From the NCBI RefSeq assembly GCF_013019105.1, contig NZ_BLTE01000011.1:109657-173656 (forward strand): a stretch of DNA of 64,000 bases, written 5' to 3'. The translations under genes were made by a program, and so were the position numbers. How positions within the stretch are numbered: position 1 is the stretch's first letter; each line of letters begins with the position of its first letter. Origin of the DNA: Fundidesulfovibrio magnetotacticus (GTDB lineage: Bacteria; Desulfobacterota; Desulfovibrionia; Desulfovibrionales; Desulfovibrionaceae). Shown one piece after another: positions 1 through 9,145 of this stretch. The notes under the pieces were generated by a model. It did no database searches. It saw only the letters and a program-made list of their open reading frames with translations, and was not told the DNA's origin.

Positions 1-617
1 ACGTAGAGGTGGTTCTCCATGAGCGAGCGGTCGGGGAAGGGCAGGGCGTCCAGGTCGGTCTCGAAGGAGTCGAAGAAGGTGGGGGTCCAGGCCCCGTCCT
101 TCTTGTAGAGGATGCCCCGGAGGGAAGGCAGGGCGGCCTGGTCCTCGAAGTGGGCGCGGGCCAGGCGGCCCACCACGAATTCGGACTCCAGGCCGATGAG
201 GTAGTCGGCGTGGGCCAGGTCCAGCTGGTCCAGGAGGGCCTGGGCCGGGTTGAAGAAGATGGCCCCCTTGAGCATGATCATGAGCCCTGGCCTGCGGCGC
301 TTGAGCTCGGCCGCCAGTTCCAGGTCGCGGAAGATGGTGGCGTTGGTGATGGAGAGGAAGACCGCGTGGGGGTCGAAGCGCTCGAAGTCGGCCAGGAGGT
401 CGGCCAGGGAGCGTCGGCTGGTCTGGTAGTCGCGCAGGAAGACCTGGAAGCCTTCGCGCTTAAGTACGGCGGCGGCGTAGCCCAGGTCGTTGGCGGCGCG
501 CATTGTGGTGGCGGTGGAGTTCTCCACGTTGCCCTGGGAGCGGTCTTCCCCGCGCTGGTAGAAGGCCCCCGGGGGGTAGAAGAGCATCACCCGCCGGGGC
601 GTGTTCTGGTGGTTCAT
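1..617 (-). CDS. B12-binding domain radical SAM protein, N-terminal part
   Basis: This gene runs off the left edge of the window, so only about 205 N-terminal codons are visible. The reading frame opens with ATG at 617-615 and begins MNHQNTPRRVMLFYPPGAFY, then shows the Rossmann-like alternation of a cobalamin-binding domain (a stretch on repeated shallow strands, with LADFERFDPHAVFLSITNAT and a glycine-rich GLMIMLKGAIFF segment). It ends with LPFPDRSLMENHLY, the linker that normally precedes the radical SAM barrel in the BchE-like family. The CxxxCxxC motif itself is outside the window, so the radical SAM part is inferred from family architecture. It is divergent from cooA. The substrate cannot be told from the visible part. 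Confidence 0.75.
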   Translation of the reverse strand, partial: MNHQNTPRRVMLFYPPGAFYQRGEDRSQGNVENSTATTMRAANDLGYAAAVLKREGFQVFLRDYQTSRRSLADLLADFERFDPHAVFLSITNATIFRDLELAAELKRRRPGLMIMLKGAIFFNPAQALLDQLDLAHADYLIGLESEFVVGRLARAHFEDQAALPSLRGILYKKDGAWTPTFFDSFETDLDALPFPDRSLMENHLY

Positions 618-888
618 GCGCCGGGGAGGTTGGCCTCTCGGCGGCGCGGCGTCAAGGGGGGAAGTGGGGGAGGGCGCTTTCCCGGCCCCCCCCCGCCATC
701 GAGCCCCTTTCGCTGGACTTGCCCCACGAAAAGCTCTAGAGACCGCCCCGGGTGGGGGGTGCGGCGACGGCACGTATATGGCCAGAGGGCGGTGAGGCCC
801 TGGCGCGACAACGCACGGACGGCCAGAGGCCGGGCCGCGCGGGCATCTTCTTGACGGCCCCTGCCAGGGCCGCTCCCGGTATCCTCCC

Positions 889-1560
889 ATGTCCCAGATC
901 AAGCGGGCATACGGCCAGAACCTGCTCCAGCTCCTGGCCAGCCCCGAAAACGCCGAAGCTCTCTCCCAGCTCTCCGAACGCCGCTACAAGAAGGGCCACA
1001 TCATGTTCTGGCCCCACGACAAGGAAGATCTCGTCCTCATCGTGAAGCAGGGCAAGGTCCGGGTCTACCTGGGCCTGGAGGGCAAGGAGCTCTCGCTGTC
1101 CATCCTCGGCCCCGGCGACGTGTACACCTCCCACTCCAGGGCCTACGTGGCCGCCATGGAGGACACGGTGGTCTACCTCTGTCCGGTCTACAAGTTCTAC
1201 ACGCTCACCACCAAGAGCCTCTCGCTCTCGCTCTCGCTGTTCATGGCCCTGGGCAAACTGCTCTCGGGGTCCATCGCCCTCGTGGAGAACCTCTACTTCT
1301 ACGACATCGACAAGCGCGTGGCCGCCTACTTCTACGAACAGGCCCTGGTGCATGGCGAACCCTCGGCGGGCGGACTGCTCGTGGACGTGGGGCTCACCGT
1401 GGACAAGATCGCCACAATCGTGGGCTCCTCCAGGCAGACCGTCTCCTCGCTCATCTCGGGCATGGAAAAGGACGGAATCCTTAAAAAAGTCGCGCGCGGC
1501 GAGTACCTGATCCTCAACATGGACGAGCTCAAGTACCTGGCCCACCCCTGTCCGGATTAA
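889..1560 (+). CDS. cooA: CooA-like CO-sensing Crp/Fnr-family regulator
   Basis: The 223-residue protein has the Crp/Fnr layout: an N-terminal cyclic-nucleotide-binding-like sensor (about residues 25-110), a long dimer helix (about 115-140) and a C-terminal winged helix (DKIATIVGSSRQTVSSLI, about 168-185). The sensor segment GPGDVYTSHSRA aligns with the haem pocket of CooA. His82 matches the ferrous-haem ligand (His77 in Rhodospirillum rubrum), whereas the ferric-haem cysteine (Cys75 there) is Thr80 here. CooA activates CO-oxidation genes when CO binds its haem. The gene sits immediately upstream of and codirectional with cooM, 75 bp away, and a CooA-type palindrome lies before hypA, which supports this assignment over generic FNR. 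CO sensing is inferred, not proven. Confidence 0.82.
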   Translation: MSQIKRAYGQNLLQLLASPENAEALSQLSERRYKKGHIMFWPHDKEDLVLIVKQGKVRVYLGLEGKELSLSILGPGDVYTSHSRAYVAAMEDTVVYLCPVYKFYTLTTKSLSLSLSLFMALGKLLSGSIALVENLYFYDIDKRVAAYFYEQALVHGEPSAGGLLVDVGLTVDKIATIVGSSRQTVSSLISGMEKDGILKKVARGEYLILNMDELKYLAHPCPD

Positions 1561-1635
1561 TTCCCGGAAGCGTCGGCTGGCGGACAGACATCCCGGAAGC
1601 GGGCGGGTAGACGGAGGGCCAAAGGAGGCTCTCTT

Positions 1636-4600
1636 ATGGAACTGCCCACGCAACTGGGACTGCTGGCCGGAGCGGCCGTGGCGGTCCTGGCGGAAATAGC
1701 GGCGCTGCGCTCCCTGGACAGGCTGGGACGCCTCATGGCGTTCTCGGCCCTGGCCCAGGCGGGCGCGGCCCTCGTCGGAATGAGTCTGGGACAGGCGGCC
1801 GGCCCCGTCGGCGCGGCGTCCCTCGTGCTGTACCAAACCCTGGCCCGCGTCCTGTGGTGGCTCTGCCTGCGCCGCATGGCCGGAGGGGGAACCCTCCCGG
1901 GCCTGAACGCGTTGCGCGGGGCCGGCGCGGCCAGCCCCGCGCTGGCGGCCTGCCTGGGCCTGGCCGTGTTCACGGCCCTGGGCTTGGGACCTTTCAAGGC
2001 CCCGGGCGGCAAGGCGCTCATCGTCTTCGCGGCCCTGGAGGGCGGCCACTGGATCACCGCCCTGGCCCTGGCCGCGGCGGGATTCGCGGCGGCGGTCTAC
2101 TCCATCCGCATCGTCCTGGGCGTGTGCCTGGAGAAGCCCGGGCGCGCCGCCCCGGCTAGCGCTACGTCCGGGCTGCCCGTGGTCCCCGTGGTCCTGGGGG
2201 CGCTTCTCACCCTGGCGTGCCTCTTTCCGCACCCCGTGGCGGGGCTGGCACAGGCCCTGGCCGGGAAGTCCGGCGCGGTTCTGCCGGACCTGGAAGGCGG
2301 CTGGCCCCTGGCGGCGGCCGTGCCCTTCGCGGGCGCGTACCTGGTGTGGCTGGCCGGGCGCGCGGCCCCCAGGGCGCGCAACCTCCTGGCCCTGGCCCTG
2401 GCCGCCGCGACGGCCGGGTGCTTCCTGCTCCAGGGCGGGCTCGATCCGCTCCAGACCCTCTTCGGCGGGCTCTTCGCCCTGGGCGGCGCGGCCGTGGTGC
2501 TCTATTCCGTCGGCTACGAGGCCCACGACGAACACGCGGACCGCTACTGGTTCTTCCTCTTCCTGCTGGTCTCCTCCCTGGTGGGCCTGGCCGTGGAGCG
2601 CTCCACGGGCGGGTTCTTCGCCTTCTGGGAGATCATGACCTTCAGCTCCACCCTGTTGGTGGCCCACAAGCAGAGCCGCGAGGCCCTGGACGCCGCGAAG
2701 CTCTACTTCATCATGTGCGCGGGCGGCGCGCTGGCCCTCCAGGTGGGCCTGCTGGCCCTGGCGGCCGCCGCGCCCGGCGCTTCGCTCCTGGCGACGGGTC
2801 AGGCCCTGGCGGCCTACGGACCGGCGGCATCGGCCGGGCTGGCGCTCCTGATGCTGGCGGGCTTCGGCGTGAAGGCGGGCCTCTTCCCGCTGCACGCGTG
2901 GCTCCCGGCCGCGCACCCCGTGGCCCCCTCGTCCATCTCCGCGCCCCTCTCGGGCCTGCTCACCAAGGCGGGCGTGCTGGGGCTGGCCGTGCTGGCCCCG
3001 CTCTTCGCCTCGGGCGCGCTCAACGGCGGCGGGCAGACACTGGGCTGGCTGCTCTCCCTGGCCGCCGGGATCACCTTCGTTCTGGGCGAGCTGATGGCCC
3101 TGGCCCAGCGCGACATCAAGCGCATGCTGGCCTATTCCACCCTGGCCCAGATCGGCGAGATCACCCTGATCCTGGCTCTCGGGACCCACGCGGCCACGGC
3201 GGGCGCGCTGGCCCACGCCGTGAACCACGCCGTGATGAAGGACCTGCTCTTCCTGGCCGCCGGTGCGCTCATCCTGCGCGCCGGAACCCAGCGCCTGGAG
3301 GGGCTGGCGGGCCTGGGCAAGGCCATGCCCTTCACCGGGGCGTGCATGGCCGTGGGCCTGGTGTCCATCATGGGCCTGCCCCTCACGGGTGGCTTCTTCA
3401 GCAAGTACCTGATGCTCACGGCCGCCGTGGACGCGGGCCACGCCTGGACCGCCGCGTTGATCCTGGCCGGAAGCCTGGTGGGTTGCGTCTACTACGGGCG
3501 CATCCTGCGCGTGCTCTTCTTCACGCCCTACGAGGGAACTCCCGTCGAAGAAGCCCCCTGGACCATGCGCGCGGCCGTGGGCCTGCTGGCCGTGGCGGCT
3601 CTGGTCTCGGGCGCGTTCCCTCAGGCCTGGACGAGCATGGTGCTCCCGGCGGCCAACGCCCTGGTCCCGGCCGCCCAGGCCCTGCCTTTGCTCTCCGTGC
3701 CCTGGAGCGCCTCGGCCCTGCTGCCCCTGGCCGGGGCGGTCGCGGCCATTGTCTGGCGGCGCGACCTGCGCCGCGCGGGCATCTGGGCCACGGCCTGCCT
3801 GGGCTTGGCCTTCGTGGCGCTCCTGGCCGAATGGAGCGCCTGGGGCGGCTTCCAGATGGCCTTCGCGGGACTGGTGCTGGCCCTTGGCGTGTGCAACATG
3901 GCCTACTCTACCGGGTACATGAGCCACAGCCACACCCCGTGGCGCTTCCTGGCCTCCTTCTGCGTCATGATCGCGGGCCTGGTGGGCATGGCCGGGGCCG
4001 AAACGCTCCTGGCGTTCTTCTGCTTCTGGGAAATCATGAGCAGCTGGCCCCTGTACTTCGCCATCCTCCACGAGGAGACTCCGGCCGCCAGACGCGAGGC
4101 CACCAAGTACTTCCTCTTCAACCTGGCGGGTGCGTCCATCCTGTTCATGGGGCTTCTGTTGCTCACCGGCGCGGCCGGAGGGGGCTCCTTCGCGCAGGTG
4201 TCGGCGCTTTTCGCCGCCCAGGCCCCCTCGGCCTGGGGCTTCTCGGCGGCCCTGGTGATCGCGGGCCTGCTCATGAAGGCGGCCATGCTCCCGGTGCGCA
4301 TCGACTGGCAGATGCACCCGGCCACGGCCCCCACCCCTGTGAGCGGCTACATCTCGGCCATGCTCCTCAAGAGCGCGCCCTTCGGGATCGTGCTCCTGCG
4401 TTTCGTCTGGGCGCAGGGGATTTCGCCCGAGTCGGCCCAGGTGCTGGACGCGCTCCTCTATGTGGGAGCCTGGATCGGCGGGGCCACCATCCTCTATGCG
4501 GGCATCCAGGCCCTGGTGCAGACCGGCATCAAGGAGATGCTCATCTACTCCACCGTGAGCCAGCTGGGCTACGTGGTGCTGGGCGTGTGCCTGGCCACGC

Positions 4601-5373
4601 CGCTCGGCCTGATGGGCGGCCTTCTGCACCTGTTCAACCACATGCTCTTCAAGAACCTGGCGTTCCTCTGCGCCGGGGCGCTCATGTTCTCCACCCACGC
4701 CCACTCCCTGCACGAGCTGGGCGGCATCGGGCGGCGCATGCCCTGGACCCTGGCGGCCTTCGGCTGCGCGCTCCTCGCGGCCGCGGGCATGCCGCTCTTC
4801 AACGGCTTCGCCTCCAAGTACGTGCTCTACTACGCCCTCATCGACCAGGGCGAGTGGGCCCTGGCGGTGGTGGCCATCCTGACCAGCGTGGTCACCCTGG
4901 CCTACTTCCTGAAGTTCCTGCACACGGCCTTCTTCGGCCAGCCCTCGGCCAAGGCCCTGCACGCCTCGGAGCCTGGGCTGCTCATGCGCGCGCCCATCTT
5001 GATCCTGGCCGGGCTGTGCCTGCTCACGGGGCTCTTCCCGGGTCTGGCCCTGAAGCCCATCGCCTCCTTCGTGCGGGATTTCGGCCTGGCCGCCCCGTCG
5101 GTGGGGCTCTCGGGCATCCTGGAAGGCCCCGGGGCCATGGACAACACCCTTTTGGGCTTCATGATCCTCCTCACGGGCCTGGGCGTCTGGACGGCGGTCT
5201 CCCGCCTGGCCAGGAACGCCCGGCGCACGGCCATCCACACCTGCGGCCAGCTTGTCGATCCCGCGTCCACCCACGTGGGACCGGCCGACGTGTTCGCCAC
5301 GCCGCTTTCACTCCTCACCCGTCTGAGCCGGGGCCACTTCCGGGTCCCGCGCCACGGAGGCAGCCATGACTAG
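1636..5373 (+). CDS. cooM: Energy-converting hydrogenase membrane subunit CooM (antiporter-like)
   Basis: This very long membrane protein (1245 residues) is composed almost wholly of hydrophobic helices and contains two Mrp/NuoL/NuoM-type proton-translocating modules, roughly residues 280-650 and 780-1130. Both have the usual broken-helix region with conserved Lys and His (for example HAWLPAAHPVAPSS and IKEMLIYSTVSQLGY). The length and double-module structure match CooM of Desulfovibrio and Rhodospirillum. It would couple hydrogen formation by CooLH to proton or sodium pumping. The start follows AAAGGAGG with good spacing. The stop overlaps the cooK start by 8 bp. A weak CooA-like site (CGTCG-N6-GGACA at 1571-1586) lies before the gene. 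Confidence 0.9.
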   Translation: MELPTQLGLLAGAAVAVLAEIAALRSLDRLGRLMAFSALAQAGAALVGMSLGQAAGPVGAASLVLYQTLARVLWWLCLRRMAGGGTLPGLNALRGAGAASPALAACLGLAVFTALGLGPFKAPGGKALIVFAALEGGHWITALALAAAGFAAAVYSIRIVLGVCLEKPGRAAPASATSGLPVVPVVLGALLTLACLFPHPVAGLAQALAGKSGAVLPDLEGGWPLAAAVPFAGAYLVWLAGRAAPRARNLLALALAAATAGCFLLQGGLDPLQTLFGGLFALGGAAVVLYSVGYEAHDEHADRYWFFLFLLVSSLVGLAVERSTGGFFAFWEIMTFSSTLLVAHKQSREALDAAKLYFIMCAGGALALQVGLLALAAAAPGASLLATGQALAAYGPAASAGLALLMLAGFGVKAGLFPLHAWLPAAHPVAPSSISAPLSGLLTKAGVLGLAVLAPLFASGALNGGGQTLGWLLSLAAGITFVLGELMALAQRDIKRMLAYSTLAQIGEITLILALGTHAATAGALAHAVNHAVMKDLLFLAAGALILRAGTQRLEGLAGLGKAMPFTGACMAVGLVSIMGLPLTGGFFSKYLMLTAAVDAGHAWTAALILAGSLVGCVYYGRILRVLFFTPYEGTPVEEAPWTMRAAVGLLAVAALVSGAFPQAWTSMVLPAANALVPAAQALPLLSVPWSASALLPLAGAVAAIVWRRDLRRAGIWATACLGLAFVALLAEWSAWGGFQMAFAGLVLALGVCNMAYSTGYMSHSHTPWRFLASFCVMIAGLVGMAGAETLLAFFCFWEIMSSWPLYFAILHEETPAARREATKYFLFNLAGASILFMGLLLLTGAAGGGSFAQVSALFAAQAPSAWGFSAALVIAGLLMKAAMLPVRIDWQMHPATAPTPVSGYISAMLLKSAPFGIVLLRFVWAQGISPESAQVLDALLYVGAWIGGATILYAGIQALVQTGIKEMLIYSTVSQLGYVVLGVCLATPLGLMGGLLHLFNHMLFKNLAFLCAGALMFSTHAHSLHELGGIGRRMPWTLAAFGCALLAAAGMPLFNGFASKYVLYYALIDQGEWALAVVAILTSVVTLAYFLKFLHTAFFGQPSAKALHASEPGLLMRAPILILAGLCLLTGLFPGLALKPIASFVRDFGLAAPSVGLSGILEGPGAMDNTLLGFMILLTGLGVWTAVSRLARNARRTAIHTCGQLVDPASTHVGPADVFATPLSLLTRLSRGHFRVPRHGGSHD

Positions 5374-6325
5374 CGTGTTCGAAGCGGCCTTCGCCCTGCT
5401 GGTGTTTCCCGGCGGGGCCATGGCCCTCTCCATGGGACTCTTCCTCAAGGGCGTGGACCGCCGCGTGGCGGCCAGGCTCCAGCGTCGCGTGGGGCCGCCG
5501 CTTCTGCAGCCCCTGTGGGACGTGCTCAAGCTGTGCGCCAAGGAGACGCTCATTCCCGCCACGGCCAACGAGGCGGCCTTCCTGCTGGCCCCGGTGCTGG
5601 GTCTGGCGGGGGTGCTGGTCACGGCGGCGGTGCTGCCCATCGGCGGCGTGTGGTCGGGCGTGACGGGCCTGGGCGACCTGCTGCTGCTGCTCTACCTGCT
5701 GCCCATCCCGGCCATGGCCTTCATGGTGGCGGGTTCGGCCTCCAGCTCGCCGTACGGGGCGCTTGGCTTCTCGCGCGAGATGGTGGTGATGTGCGCCTAC
5801 GAGCTGCCCCTGATCGCGGCGTTCCTGGCCGCCGGGGCCAGGGCCGGGGGCGAGGGCGCGCAGGCGCTCTCCCTGGCCCACGTGATGGCCTACCAGGCCG
5901 CCCACGGTCCCTTCCTGCTGGACCCCGTGATGTGGCCTGCCCTGGCGGCCATGCTGATGTTCATTCCCGGCACGCTCTCGGCCGGTCTCTTCGACATCCC
6001 CGAGGCCGAGCCCGAGGTGCTGGAGGGGCCGCTGCTCGAATACTCCGGCCCGCTCCTGGCGGCGTTCAACCTCATGAGCGCGGTGAAGCTGGTGGTGGTG
6101 CTGGAGTTGGTGGTGGCCCTGTTCTGGCCCAACCCCCTGGGCGGCAACTGGCTCGTGAACCTGGCCTGGCACGTGGCCAAGTGCCTGGGGCTCATGCTGG
6201 TGTGCTTCACAACCTTCCGCGTGGCCACCGGGCGCCTTCGCCTGGAGCAGGGCTTCGCGGTGTTCGTCAAATACGCCGCGCCCCTGGCGCTGGCGAGCCT
6301 GGCGCTGGCCGTGGCCCTGCGCTGA
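5366..6325 (+). CDS. cooK: Hydrogenase membrane subunit CooK (NuoH-like)
   Basis: The 319-residue protein is a NuoH/HyfC/EchB-type membrane subunit with about eight helices. The signature segment with charged residues in loops is present (LFDIPEAEPEVLEGPLLEYS, near residue 210), as is the N-terminal RLQRRVGPPLLQPLWDVLK motif. NuoH-like subunits form the membrane anchor that contacts the hydrogenase small subunit and carries charge movement between the redox arm and the pump. It overlaps cooM by 8 bp and is followed by cooL after 11 bp, consistent with a single transcript. Confidence 0.92.
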   Translation: MTSVFEAAFALLVFPGGAMALSMGLFLKGVDRRVAARLQRRVGPPLLQPLWDVLKLCAKETLIPATANEAAFLLAPVLGLAGVLVTAAVLPIGGVWSGVTGLGDLLLLLYLLPIPAMAFMVAGSASSSPYGALGFSREMVVMCAYELPLIAAFLAAGARAGGEGAQALSLAHVMAYQAAHGPFLLDPVMWPALAAMLMFIPGTLSAGLFDIPEAEPEVLEGPLLEYSGPLLAAFNLMSAVKLVVVLELVVALFWPNPLGGNWLVNLAWHVAKCLGLMLVCFTTFRVATGRLRLEQGFAVFVKYAAPLALASLALAVALR

Positions 6326-6336
6326 GGAGGCTTTCC

Positions 6337-6777
6337 GTGCTCAAGACACTCGCCAGATTCGCCCCGCGCTCGCCGTGGATCTACCGGCTCAACGCGGGCT
6401 CCTGCAACGGCTGCGACGTGGAGATGGCCACCACGGCCCTCATCCCGCGCTACGACGTGGAGCGCCTGGGCTGCAAGTACTGCGGCAGCCCTCGCCACGC
6501 GGACATCGTGCTCATCTCGGGGCCTTTGACCCTGCGCGTGCGCGACAAGGTGCTGCGCGTCTTCGACGAAATCCCCAACCCCAAGGTGACCGTGGGCGTG
6601 GGCGTCTGCCCCGTCTCCGGCGGCGTGTTCCGCGACAGCTACACCGTGGATCAGCCCCAGGAGAGCTACATCGCCCTGGACGTGATCGTGCCCGGCTGTC
6701 CGCCGCGCCCCCAGGCCATCATCGAGGGCGTGGCCAAGGCCCTGGAAGTCTGGAAAGAACGCCTGGAGGTGGCCTGA
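6337..6777 (+). CDS. cooL: [NiFe] hydrogenase small subunit CooL (NuoB-like)
   Basis: This 146-residue subunit starts at GTG 6337, six bases after GAGGAGG. It is shorter than classical hydrogenase small subunits and keeps only the proximal [4Fe-4S] cluster ligands: the NAGSCNGCDVE motif near residue 22, a Cys in GVGVCPVSGG and the C-terminal VPGCPPRP motif, as in NuoB, EchC and CooL. It would pass electrons from CooX/CooF to the Ni-Fe site in CooH. An extra CKYC pair lies near residue 46. It is tightly packed between cooK and cooX. Confidence 0.92.
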   Translation: MLKTLARFAPRSPWIYRLNAGSCNGCDVEMATTALIPRYDVERLGCKYCGSPRHADIVLISGPLTLRVRDKVLRVFDEIPNPKVTVGVGVCPVSGGVFRDSYTVDQPQESYIALDVIVPGCPPRPQAIIEGVAKALEVWKERLEVA

Positions 6778-6778
6778 C

Positions 6779-7324
6779 ATGCTGCCCTTCCTGAAGATCA
6801 TGGTGAAGAACCTGCTGGCCGGACCCAGCACCGATCCCTTCCCCTTCGCCCCGGCCCACACCCCCAAGCGCTTCCGGGGCCGGGCCTGCCACGACAAGGA
6901 GAAGTGCATCCTTTGCGGCATCTGCCGCCACGTCTGCGCGGCCGGGGCCATCCAGCTGCGCGTCACCGAGGACGGCATGGCCGTGCACTGGGTGCTCTGG
7001 CACAACAGCTGCGTCTTCTGCGGCCTGTGCGCCCACCACTGCCCCACCAAGGCCCTGACCATGTCCGACGACTGGCACATGACCCATCGCGGCGAGGAGC
7101 GCTTCGACCAGCGCGAGGTAAGCTTCGTGCCCTACGGCCAGTGCTCCCAGTGCGGGGCGCGCATCCATCCCAGGCCCGAGAGCGTGGTCCAGCAGCTGGG
7201 CTCGCGCTATCCCGAGCGCTTCATGATGTGCCCCGTGTGCAAGCGCCAGGAGCTGGCCCGCCGCGTGACGCCCGCAAAGCCTTCCATCACCACCGGAGAA
7301 TCCGATGAACGAGATAGCGCATAA
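6779..7324 (+). CDS. cooX: Ferredoxin-like hydrogenase subunit CooX (2x[4Fe-4S])
   Basis: The 181-residue protein carries two [4Fe-4S] motifs, CILCGICRHVC near residue 43 and CVFCGLCAHHC near residue 80, as in NuoI and EchF. A C-terminal pair of CxxC motifs (CSQCG and CPVCK) could form a zinc ribbon. It should relay electrons from ferredoxin-type CooF to CooL. Its start lies one base after the cooL stop and its end overlaps cooU by 20 bp. Confidence 0.9.
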   Translation: MLPFLKIMVKNLLAGPSTDPFPFAPAHTPKRFRGRACHDKEKCILCGICRHVCAAGAIQLRVTEDGMAVHWVLWHNSCVFCGLCAHHCPTKALTMSDDWHMTHRGEERFDQREVSFVPYGQCSQCGARIHPRPESVVQQLGSRYPERFMMCPVCKRQELARRVTPAKPSITTGESDERDSA

Positions 7325-7853
7325 GAACCTCCACGACGCCGTGACCGGCCTGCTCGGGGAGGACGCCATACACTGGACCCGCGACCTCAACCGCAACGCC
7401 TTCGGCTGGGTGAAGCTCTGCGAGAGCGAAACCCTCAAGGCTCTGGCCCCGCGCCTGGCCGCCGTGCGCGCCCGGCTCATGGCCATCACGGCCTACCGCG
7501 CCGACAAGTACGCCCGACTGGAGGGCCGCGAGATCGCCTACCACTTCGACCTGGACGGCGTGGTGCTCACCGTGAACGTCTGCGTGCACTCCGAGCCGCC
7601 CCGCGTGCCCTCCATCGCCCGCTGGTTCCGCAACGCCGACTGGAACGAGCGCGAGTTCATGGAGCTTTACGGCATCGAGGTGGAAAACCACCCCAACCCC
7701 CGCCGCCTCTTCCTGGACCAGTCCCTGGACCAGGGCGAGCTGGACCGGCTGATCCCCCTCTCCACCATGATGAACGGCGCATCCACCAAGACCCTCTGGG
7801 AGAAGGTGTTCGTCGGCGTCGACATGCCCCAGTGGGCCAGGGAGTCCAAGTGA
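7305..7853 (+). CDS. cooU: Hydrogenase subunit CooU (NuoC-like, 30 kDa)
   Basis: The 182-residue soluble protein matches the NuoC/EchD 30-kDa family: the segment WNEREFMELYGIEVENHPNPRRLFLD near residue 110-135 is the family signature. It is thought to help assemble the large subunit CooH onto the small subunit. It has no cofactor motifs. The start ATG follows CCGGAGAA. Its stop overlaps the cooH start (ATG within TGATG). Confidence 0.9.
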   Translation: MNEIAHKNLHDAVTGLLGEDAIHWTRDLNRNAFGWVKLCESETLKALAPRLAAVRARLMAITAYRADKYARLEGREIAYHFDLDGVVLTVNVCVHSEPPRVPSIARWFRNADWNEREFMELYGIEVENHPNPRRLFLDQSLDQGELDRLIPLSTMMNGASTKTLWEKVFVGVDMPQWARESK

Positions 7854-8938
7854 TGTCCGAGACCTACACCCTCCCGGTCGGCCCCCTGCACGTGGCCCTG
7901 GAAGAGCCCATGTACTTCGACGTGCGCGTGGAAGGCGAGACGGTGCGCTCCGTGGAGCTCTCCGCCGGGCACGTGCACCGGGGCATGGAAGCCCTGGCCA
8001 TGAACCGCAACTGGCTGCAGAACATCACGCTCACCGAGCGGGTCTGCTCCCTGTGCTCCAACAGCCACCCCACCACCTACTGCATGGCCGTGGAGAACCT
8101 GGCCGGCGTGGTGGTTCCCGAGCGCGCCGAATACCTGCGCGTGATCGCCGACGAGGTGAAGCGCATCGCCTCCCACCTCTTCAACGTGGGCATCATGGCC
8201 CACCTGGTGGGCTTCGATTCGCTCTTCATGCACGCCATGGAGATCCGCGAGATCATGCAGGACCTCAAGGAAGGCGTGTACGGCAACCGCATGAACCTGG
8301 GCGCGCTGGCCATCGGCGGCTGCCGCTACGACCTGGACGAAGAGACCACCGCCTTCATGCGCGCCAAGCTGCGCGAGCTCGACCCCCTGCTGACCGAGCT
8401 GACGCGCGTCTACGCCACCGATCCGCTCATCCTCAAGCGCACCCGGGGCATCGGCGTGCTGCCCATGGAGGAGGCCCGTCGCTACGAAGTGGTGGGCCCG
8501 GTGGCGCGCGCCTCGGGCATCGCCTACGACGTGCGCCGCAAGGCGCCCTACGCCGTCTATCCGCACCTGGACTTCGAGGTGCAGACCGACACCGCGGGCG
8601 ACGTGCACTCCCGGGCCATGCTGCGCCTGCGCGAGGCGGCCCAATCGGCCGTCATCCTGGAGCAGTGCCTGGAGAACATCCCCGAAGGCCCCATCTGCCT
8701 GCCCGGCGCGGTGTTCATCCCCGAGGGCGAGGCCGTGGCCCGCTCCGAGGCCCCGCGCGGCGAGGTGTTCTACTACGTGCGCTCCGACGGGTCGGACTCG
8801 CCCCAGAGGCTCAAGTGGCGCGTGCCCACCTACATGAACTGGGAGGCCCTCCAGGTGATGATGGCGGGCTGCCAGGTGGCGGACATCCCGCTCATCGTCA
8901 ACAGCATCGACCCCTGCATCTCCTGCACCGAACGCTGA
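7853..8938 (+). CDS. cooH: [NiFe] hydrogenase large subunit CooH
   Basis: The 361-residue catalytic subunit has both nickel-binding motifs: RVCSLCSNSH near residue 63 and DPCISCTER at the very C terminus. The protein ends directly at this motif with no C-terminal extension, so the maturation protease step used by uptake hydrogenases should not be needed; this is known for some CooH/Ech-type large subunits. ATG 7853 overlaps the cooU stop and gives the expected family N terminus; an upstream in-frame GTG at 7832 would only add residues inside cooU. In CooA-controlled systems CooLH reduces protons with electrons from CO oxidation. Confidence 0.93.
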   Translation: MSETYTLPVGPLHVALEEPMYFDVRVEGETVRSVELSAGHVHRGMEALAMNRNWLQNITLTERVCSLCSNSHPTTYCMAVENLAGVVVPERAEYLRVIADEVKRIASHLFNVGIMAHLVGFDSLFMHAMEIREIMQDLKEGVYGNRMNLGALAIGGCRYDLDEETTAFMRAKLRELDPLLTELTRVYATDPLILKRTRGIGVLPMEEARRYEVVGPVARASGIAYDVRRKAPYAVYPHLDFEVQTDTAGDVHSRAMLRLREAAQSAVILEQCLENIPEGPICLPGAVFIPEGEAVARSEAPRGEVFYYVRSDGSDSPQRLKWRVPTYMNWEALQVMMAGCQVADIPLIVNSIDPCISCTER

Positions 8939-8962
8939 AGAGCCGGGGGACTTGAAATGGAG

Positions 8963-8992
8963 AGGGCCGCTCCGAAAGGAGCGGCCCTTTTT
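8963..8992 (+). terminator. Intrinsic terminator after cooH
   Basis: An 11-bp perfect stem (8963-8973 with 8978-8988) around a GAAA tetraloop is followed by a run of T. It ends the cooMKLXUH transcript, so hypA-cooF needs either readthrough or its own promoter. Confidence 0.93.
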
Positions 8993-9065
8993 ATCGTGTG
9001 AGTACGGTTGGTTGCGCTCCATGACGTCCCGAAACGTCAGGAGAAAAATGCACGAATTTCGCCAT

Positions 9066-9083
9066 CTGTCGCGCGCCCGACAG
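9066..9083 (+). promoter_or_regulatory. CooA-type operator upstream of hypA-cooF
   Basis: The palindrome CTGTCG-N6-CGACAG is a perfect six-base inverted repeat with six-base spacer. It fits the TGTC(A/G)-N6-CGACA site described for CooA. It lies 62 bp before the hypA start and just after the cooH terminator, so it probably marks a CO-induced promoter for hypA and cooF. Confidence 0.7.
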
Positions 9084-9145
9084 TAATGCCCGGCCCCCCG
9101 GGGCATAAGGAGGGCGCGCCGGGCGAGCCCGGCCGGAGCGAAACC

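Noticed and set aside
736..5274. A 1512-codon open frame on the minus strand opposite cooA and cooM
   Set aside because: It is made of Gly, Arg, Gln and Ala runs caused by GC-rich codons of the true genes on the other strand, and has no domain or ribosome site.
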